Below are positions 1 to 5,044 of a stretch of 5,044 bases of DNA, one piece after another. The translations under genes were made by a program, and so were the position numbers. The number at the start of each line of letters is the position of its first letter. The first letter of the stretch is position 1. This DNA is from Actinomycetes bacterium (lineage in GTDB: Bacteria; Actinomycetota; Acidimicrobiia; Acidimicrobiales; Acidimicrobiaceae), in assembly GCA_021792075.1 (NCBI GenBank), contig JAJYVK010000169.1:1-5044 (forward strand), in the 5' to 3' direction. The notes under the pieces are model-generated. The model saw only the letters and a list, made by a program, of their open reading frames with translations, did not search any database and was not told the origin of the DNA.

Positions 1-1
1 C

Positions 2-298
2 GGTGAAATTACACCGACCGATATTCTTTTAGCAACAGCGCGGCAGTTCGGCTTTACCGTCGACGATCTACGTGGTAGCAGTCGCCGGAGGCCACTCGTT
101 ACAGCGCGTCATATTGGAATGTATGTATTTCGAGAGCTCACTGATTTCAGCTACCCCGCGATAGCCAGAGAGTTTGGAGGACGTGACCATGCGACGGTTA
201 TGTATGCTGTGGACAAGATCGCTGAGTTGATGAAAGAACGGCGGTCAATATATAATCAAGTGACCACACTTATCCAAGCAATCCGTGGTACACAATAG
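2..298 (+). CDS. dnaA: Chromosomal replication initiator DnaA, C-terminal part (domain IV)
   Basis: Only the last 98 codons are present; the gene enters from the left edge and ends at TAG 296-298. DnaA is the ATP-dependent initiator that binds 9-bp DnaA boxes at oriC and opens the duplex. The visible part is the DNA-binding domain IV. Fragment residues 29-36 (RRPLVTAR, usually RSRVLVTAR-like) are the basic-loop region, followed by the helix IGMYVFRELTDFSYPAIAREF. The family signature then appears at residues 59-70 as GGRDHATVMYAV, followed by DKIAELMKERRSIYNQVT, a tail typical of actinobacterial DnaA. The signature has Ala (fragment residue 64, codon GCG 191-193) where GGRDHTTV is usual; the matching E. 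coli residue, Thr435, lies in the base-contacting helix. The AAA+ domain is outside the window. The next gene is dnaN, the usual neighbour. Identity is very secure. Confidence 0.97.
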   Translation, partial: GEITPTDILLATARQFGFTVDDLRGSSRRRPLVTARHIGMYVFRELTDFSYPAIAREFGGRDHATVMYAVDKIAELMKERRSIYNQVTTLIQAIRGTQ

Positions 299-610
299 GT
301 AGTGTGACCCTCCCTATCGGACGCTTCATGATGAGCTCTCTCCTCAATTCTTATCTATGACAAGAAACTGTGTAACACGGATAGCCATCCTTCAAGACGA
401 TTCCCATTCTCATAAGCGATGCGTTCCCACGAGACCTGAGCCACGTCCACTGATCATGCTATTGGTCCATACGGTCGCGTGCCGCCACCACTTGCCCCCT
501 TCTGGTATTTACAGAGATAATTCCACAGGACGATATCTCGAGCCACAAACCGTCTTGCCAGCATACAACTCTCTCACCCAGCCGCCCAACTCACACATTT
601 GCGAACAACT

Positions 611-619
611 TGTAAATAA
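611..619 (-). promoter_or_regulatory. DnaA-box-like 9-mer, minus orientation
   Basis: The plus strand reads TGTAAATAA, so the minus strand reads TTATTTACA, one mismatch from TTATNCACA. The 8-mer TATTTACA also occurs in plus orientation at 506-513, making an inverted pair about 100 bp apart. This is weak evidence on its own but fits the origin context. Confidence 0.35.
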
Positions 620-702
620 CCTCCTAGGTCAAGACTTACGCTTTCACCACACTCCACAAGTCGCCACGGCCCGTCGTCCTCGCCTGTTGGCAACAGCGCC
701 AC

Positions 703-711
703 TTCTCCACA
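703..711 (+). promoter_or_regulatory. DnaA-box-like 9-mer
   Basis: TTCTCCACA differs from the classical box TTATCCACA at one position (A3 to C). It is one of the best matches in the dnaA-dnaN gap and has the same orientation as the other TCCACA-containing sites. Confidence 0.42.
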
Positions 712-865
712 CCACCGTTCCACCTACCTGCCATCGACGTCTCACCGGTCATCAAAGAACAGTCTTGTTGTCATTCCATCGCTACTGCTGGTCACTACAT
801 CAACGCGGGCACTCAACGTTCTTAGAAGACACCTCCCCAATGCGCTCAACCAGCGAATCACTCGC

Positions 866-871
866 TATAAT
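866..871 (+). promoter_or_regulatory. Perfect -10 hexamer (TATAAT), possible dnaN promoter
   Basis: TATAAT matches the sigma70/SigA -10 consensus exactly. No good -35 hexamer is visible 16-18 bp upstream and there is no TGn extension, so the promoter would be weak or activator-dependent. It would start transcription near 878 and give dnaN a leader of about 58 nt. Confidence 0.4.
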
Positions 872-883
872 TCACAATCCACA
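868..883 (+). promoter_or_regulatory. Two overlapping DnaA-box-like 9-mers near the dnaN promoter
   Basis: TAATTCACA (868-876) is one mismatch from TTATTCACA. CAATCCACA (875-883) is two mismatches from TTATCCACA. They share two bases and run in the same direction. The first overlaps the TATAAT at 866-871, so DnaA bound here could affect dnaN transcription; that is inference. Confidence 0.4.
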
Positions 884-903
884 CAACAATGACGATGACG
901 AAG

Positions 904-916
904 TTTAAATTTAAAA
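904..916. repeat. A/T-only palindrome, possible small unwinding element
   Basis: TTTAAATTTAAA (904-915) is a perfect 12-bp palindrome and the run of A/T extends to 916. It is one of the few pure A/T stretches in the gap. A tandem hexamer TGACGATGACGA (890-901) lies just before it, and the dnaN ribosome binding site begins five bases after it (921). It could be part of a duplex-unwinding element, but it is short for one. Confidence 0.3.
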
Positions 917-935
917 CGCCAAGGGAGCACTGCTG

Positions 936-2078
936 ATGGAATTCACAATCGAACAAGAGGCCCTCGCGACAGCGATGACGACCGCATCACGTGCACTAGG
1001 AAGTCGAATGATCACAAACGCGGCTCTTGCTGGCATTCACCTGTCAGTCACTGATAATGATCTGACTATGGTGTGCACAGACCGTGACCTGACTGTGACG
1101 GTCCAAACCTCCGTCCAAGCTGTCTCGAACGGCGAGATGCTTCTTCCAGGCCGGTTGGCTGTCGAGGTCGTGCGTTCGCTTGAGCCCGGAGCTGTGATCG
1201 TAAAGAAGACTGGTGACTCAGAGGTTGAATTACGAAGTGGCGTAAGCCACTTTACAATCCGGTCATTGGAGCCGGACTTGTTCCCGCGGTCCGACGTGCC
1301 CGGATCTCACACCGTATCGCTTGAAATACCGGCCCACGATCTCGCCTCATCGCTGGGCAAGGTGGTACGCGCGGCATCGACTGACGACAGCCGCGCAATA
1401 CTGACCGGAGTCTTGGTCGCGCCGCGCGAAGGTGGCTTCACATTGGTTGCGACCGACTCGTACCGTCTTGCAATTGCGACAATGTCTGTACCGGACGTTG
1501 ACACAGTGATGGACGTGCCCATTATAATACCGGGACGGGCCTTGTCCGAGATGCGAAAGATACTGTCGACCGTTTCATCTGACGCGTTCTCGGAAAATAG
1601 CGCGGATGGAGTGGTACGATTTACCCCGCTACCATCGGCAGCGCAGTTCACATATCGAAATATCTCGATCACGACAAGGCTCGTCGACGGAAGATTCCCC
1701 GACTACGAACGTCTTGTACCTACATCATACCTACATGAGCTTAGCTTTGATGCGGTAGCAATACAGCATGGCCTAAAAAGAATGAAGCTTCTTGTCCAAG
1801 ATCAGAAAACTCCGACACGGCTTATTATTGCACCTGATGTGCTCACACTTGCGGTGACGGCTGACGAAATAGGATCCGCAACCGAGCAGTTGCCAATAAC
1901 ATATGATGGGGAGCCATTCGAGATTGCATTTAATGCGTCTTTTCTATCTGATGGAATTGACGCACTAGATTCAGAAACTGTAATTTTAAAGACCTCTGAC
2001 TCTGGTAAGCCAAGCCTTCTACTCTCACCAAGCAGCCATGAGTTCGAATATCTCCTTATGCCCATTCGGGTTGTATGA
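936..2078 (+). CDS. dnaN: DNA polymerase III beta subunit (sliding clamp)
   Basis: This is a complete 380-residue clamp, close to the usual 366-400. As a ring-shaped dimer around DNA it tethers the replicative polymerase and binds other replication and repair proteins. The three clamp domains are approximately residues 1-120, 128-248 and 255-380. Recognisable blocks are MLLPGRLAVEVVRSL (68-82, domain 1), DSRAILTGVLV (151-161), ATDSYRLA (172-179, E. coli ATDGHRLA), LVDGRFPDYERLVP (249-262), FEIAFNASFLSDGIDAL (328-344) and the C-terminal YLLMPIRV (372-379), which helps form the hydrophobic binding pocket. The YLTDGL/FLSDGI-type and YLLMP segments are actinobacterial in style. The ATG is preceded by AAGGGAG (921-927) at 8-nt spacing, which fixes the start. 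The gene ends in TGA and the next reading frame begins 16 bp later across a hairpin. No key motif is missing. Confidence 0.97.
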   Translation: MEFTIEQEALATAMTTASRALGSRMITNAALAGIHLSVTDNDLTMVCTDRDLTVTVQTSVQAVSNGEMLLPGRLAVEVVRSLEPGAVIVKKTGDSEVELRSGVSHFTIRSLEPDLFPRSDVPGSHTVSLEIPAHDLASSLGKVVRAASTDDSRAILTGVLVAPREGGFTLVATDSYRLAIATMSVPDVDTVMDVPIIIPGRALSEMRKILSTVSSDAFSENSADGVVRFTPLPSAAQFTYRNISITTRLVDGRFPDYERLVPTSYLHELSFDAVAIQHGLKRMKLLVQDQKTPTRLIIAPDVLTLAVTADEIGSATEQLPITYDGEPFEIAFNASFLSDGIDALDSETVILKTSDSGKPSLLLSPSSHEFEYLLMPIRVV

Positions 2079-2081
2079 TTA

Positions 2082-2109
2082 GGCCCGGTTAGTCATGGTG
2101 AACCGGGCC
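2082..2109 (+). repeat. Perfect 9-bp GC-rich inverted repeat after dnaN, around the next start codon
   Basis: GGCCCGGTT (2082-2090) pairs perfectly with AACCGGGCC (2101-2109) across a 10-nt loop, AGTCATGGTG. It begins three bases after the dnaN stop. The ATG of the next gene (2095) and an in-frame GTG (2098) both lie in the loop. No T-tract follows on the plus strand, so it is not a classical intrinsic terminator. It could be an attenuator, a processing or stability element for dnaN mRNA, or a translational control for the downstream gene. Confidence 0.6.
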
Positions 2110-2523
2110 CCACACACCGATGATCGAACATGGTCAACATTGAGGGGGGGATCGCGCACAAGATCGAAAGGTGACCCTGGCGTTGACTCAACCTACCATA
2201 AGAGCCTTCATGATAAAACACCTCGGCATATCTCTGATTCCCTGCAACTAATTACTTCCCAACTGGGCGACGCACAAAACGCCGCAGTTGACAGTTGCCG
2301 TCGTACTATTGAGAGAGTCTTGTCCCATGCTGATGTCGCTCGGATCAAGATACGGGCTTCTTCAGCGAATAGCCTATTGCTCTCGACGTCCGATACAGGA
2401 CTCGGTGCGGTGCTACTTTCAGAGCGCAGCATGCTGCTTTCACTGATTGATGCTGATCTTGTTGCGGCAGGCTACCATCCTGCTGTTGTGACACGACTTC
2501 AGATTGCAATTACGCGGGACTAG
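2095..2523 (+). CDS. Divergent DciA-like protein (DUF721), probable replicative helicase loader/operator
   Basis: This 142-residue protein has no clear motif match to a well-conserved family. Its place just before gyrB and its layout fit DciA (DUF721), which interacts with DnaB helicase. A basic, Gly/Arg/Ser-rich N-terminus (1-45, including LRGGSRTRSKGDPG at 16-29) resembles the disordered arm with an RDP-type motif in actinobacterial DciA. A compact domain follows (46-141): ISDSLQLITSQLG, then RRTIERVLSHADVARIKI, SLLLSTSDTGLGAVLLSERSMLLSLIDADL and a final VVTRLQIAI strand. These follow the DciA order of helix, W-x-x-x-V-G region, strand, AWA-x-x-L helix and last strand. The conserved Trp is absent (Arg/Thr at 70-71) and AWA is GLGAV. 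ATG 2095 is the first start after an in-frame TAG (2080-2082) and has no clear ribosome binding site; GTG 2098 and TTG 2140 are alternatives. Coding status is likely; the family call is inference from context and pattern. Confidence 0.62.
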   Translation: MVNRAPHTDDRTWSTLRGGSRTRSKGDPGVDSTYHKSLHDKTPRHISDSLQLITSQLGDAQNAAVDSCRRTIERVLSHADVARIKIRASSANSLLLSTSDTGLGAVLLSERSMLLSLIDADLVAAGYHPAVVTRLQIAITRD

Positions 2524-2534
2524 CGCACAGCGCT
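2522..2534 (+). repeat. Small perfect hairpin at the stop of the dciA-like gene
   Basis: AGCGC-ACA-GCGCT forms a 5-bp stem with a 3-nt loop, starting inside the TAG stop (2521-2523). No T-run follows. It may be a weak terminator or mRNA 3'-end structure, or chance. Confidence 0.35.
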
Positions 2535-2676
2535 TGGTGGGGCAGGTATCTCGATCCCATCTATCGTTCTCCTTTGTCTGTAGCCTGTATCTGAAGACGG
2601 CAATTCACTAGGCGTGCACAGGAAAATGTCGGCATTCTCGAAGATATACTTCTAATATAGACAAACGCTCGATATT

Positions 2677-2706
2677 TCGACAGGCACTGCCACCCGGTGC
2701 TACAAT
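2677..2706 (+). promoter_or_regulatory. Probable gyrB promoter
   Basis: TCGACA (2677-2682, one mismatch from TTGACA) and TACAAT (2701-2706, one mismatch from TATAAT) are separated by 18 bp, a good sigma70/SigA-type arrangement. Transcription would start near 2713, leaving a leader of about 80 nt before the TTG at 2792. This suggests gyrB, and perhaps gyrA, has its own promoter apart from dnaN. The rest of 2524-2791 shows no gene beyond the tiny leader ORF. Confidence 0.6.
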
Positions 2707-2723
2707 TCGGTTCGGCTGATTGC

Positions 2724-2739
2724 CTTTCTATATAGAGGG
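2724..2739 (+). promoter_or_regulatory. Dyad in the gyrB leader (possible operator or RNA hairpin)
   Basis: CTATATAG (2728-2735) is a perfect 8-bp palindrome. With flanking T-A, two G-T and C-G pairs it forms an imperfect stem over 2724-2739. It lies about 12-27 nt after the predicted transcription start, so it could bind a regulator. In RNA it would cover the purine-rich AGAGGG (2734-2739) ahead of the small leader ORF. Confidence 0.35.
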
Positions 2740-2742
2740 CAT

Positions 2743-4720
<1,978 letters not shown>

Positions 4721-4770
4721 TTGGCTGCGCGATCTTCTAATGTCTTTACATGGAGAGCGGTCGTGGTAAT

Positions 4771-4793
4771 TTTGTTATTGGATTTGTTATTGG
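4771..4793 (+). repeat. 11-bp tandem repeat immediately before gyrA
   Basis: TTTGTTATTGG occurs at 4771-4781 and 4783-4793 with one base between, a 12-bp period, ending six bases before the gyrA ATG. The second copy supplies the only Shine-Dalgarno-like bases (GGTG, 4792-4795). The T-rich unit resembles nothing else in the window. It may be a regulator site, a translation-affecting leader or a recent slippage duplication. The rest of the 79-bp gap shows no terminator. Confidence 0.65.
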
Positions 4794-4799
4794 TGCAGT

Positions 4800-5044
4800 A
4801 TGAGTGACGATAGTAGTCCTTACCCGGCGGTTGATAGTACACAAGGGAGCCTGGTGCTGGATGTCGATGTGATTCCGGCGGAGCCAATAGAAATCCAAGA
4901 GGAGATGGAGCGATCCTTCCTCGACTATGCGATGTCAGTGATCGTGGCGCGGGCATTGCCGGATGTCAGAGATGGTCTCAAGCCGGTTCATAGAAGGATT
5001 CTCTACGGTATGTACGGCCAGGGCCTTCGTCCGGACCGGCCGCA
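4800..5044 (+). CDS. gyrA: DNA gyrase subunit A, N-terminal part
   Basis: The first 81 codons are present; the gene runs off the right edge. GyrA is the DNA-cleaving and wrapping subunit that pairs with GyrB. An acidic, poorly conserved lead of about 30 residues precedes the family start [42 protein letters not shown] (30-71), an almost invariant block of the winged-helix cleavage domain. GLRPDRP follows. The quinolone-resistance region and catalytic tyrosine lie outside. ATG 4800 is the only start codon after an in-frame TAA at 4767-4769, so the start is firm although the ribosome binding site is weak (GGTG, four bases from the ATG). The lead is roughly 20 residues longer than in E. coli. 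It is probably co-transcribed with gyrB. Confidence 0.96.
   Translation, partial: MSDDSSPYPAVDSTQGSLVLDVDVIPAEPIEIQEEMERSFLDYAMSVIVARALPDVRDGLKPVHRRILYGMYGQGLRPDRP

Larger units (their letters stand above)
299..935. other. dnaA-dnaN intergenic region, candidate chromosomal origin (oriC)
   Basis: These 637 bp hold no convincing gene and lie between dnaA and dnaN, the standard oriC site in Actinobacteria. The plus strand is strongly C-rich: a hand count over 481-840 gives 135 C and 57 G, unlike the adjoining coding sequence. No perfect TTATCCACA or TTGTCCACA was found on either strand. Four TCCACA hexamers (522-527, 653-658, 706-711, 878-883) all point the same way, and several 9-mers come within one or two mismatches of a DnaA box. 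An open frame crosses 357-908 but lacks a ribosome binding site and gives a His/Pro/Thr/Arg-rich, unstructured-looking product, so it is treated as chance. The right end carries a TATAAT and an A/T palindrome before dnaN. Origin function is inferred from position and composition. Confidence 0.7.

Noticed and set aside
270..278. TTATCCAAG at the end of dnaA as a DnaA box
   Set aside because: Two mismatches, both in the conserved CACA end, and inside coding sequence.
357..908. 183-residue open frame as a gene
   Set aside because: No ribosome binding site, skewed His/Pro/Thr/Arg composition, no recognisable domain, and it fills the expected oriC position.
2640..2652. GAAG-ATATA-CTTC inverted repeat
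   Set aside because: Only four base pairs with a five-base loop; expected by chance.
2626..2655. Nine-codon ORF (MSAFSKIYF) with AGGA upstream as a gyrB leader peptide
   Set aside because: It lies upstream of the predicted gyrB promoter and is very short, so it would not be in the main gyrB leader.
4740..4769. Nine-codon ORF (MSLHGERSW) before gyrA
   Set aside because: No Shine-Dalgarno sequence; length expected by chance.

Overview
The window is the replication-origin core of an actinobacterial-type chromosome. All genes lie on the plus strand in the order dnaA (3' end), candidate oriC, dnaN, a divergent dciA-like gene (DUF721), gyrB, gyrA (5' end). Three things point to Actinobacteria: the DnaA C-terminus ends in an ERRSIYNQVT-type tail, a DciA-like gene sits directly before gyrB, and DnaN, GyrB and GyrA read as actinobacterial. 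Several GyrB and GyrA segments ([60 protein letters not shown]) recall Acidimicrobiia-like deep-branching lineages more than Mycobacteriales or Streptomyces. That placement is from memory and tentative. Base composition looks moderate (about half GC by eye), lower than most actinobacteria.

Layout: 2-298 is dnaA domain IV. 299-935 is a 637-bp gap with no convincing gene. It is the expected oriC position and is strikingly C-rich over G on the plus strand (hand count 135 C to 57 G in 481-840). It holds only degenerate DnaA-box-like 9-mers, a perfect TATAAT and a 12-bp A/T palindrome before dnaN. dnaN (936-2078) is complete with a good ribosome binding site. A perfect 9-bp GC-rich hairpin follows its stop, and the next start codon (2095) lies in the loop. 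The 142-aa gene at 2095-2523 is best read as a diverged DciA (helicase loader/operator). recF, often found between dnaN and dciA, is absent. The gap before gyrB carries a good sigma70-type promoter, a small dyad and an 11-codon leader ORF just ahead of the likely TTG start of gyrB. gyrB (2792-4720) is complete. A 79-bp gap with an 11-bp tandem repeat separates it from gyrA, which runs off the end.

Together the genes make the initiator (DnaA), its probable target (oriC), the sliding clamp (DnaN), a probable helicase-loading factor (DciA-like) and DNA gyrase, which relieves replication stress. I see no mobile element, CRISPR, tRNA or rRNA and no wholly new system. The points most worth a second look are the unusual origin, the gyrB leader, the hairpin-embedded dciA-like start, the missing recF and an Asp-to-Asn change in the GyrB TOPRIM motif.
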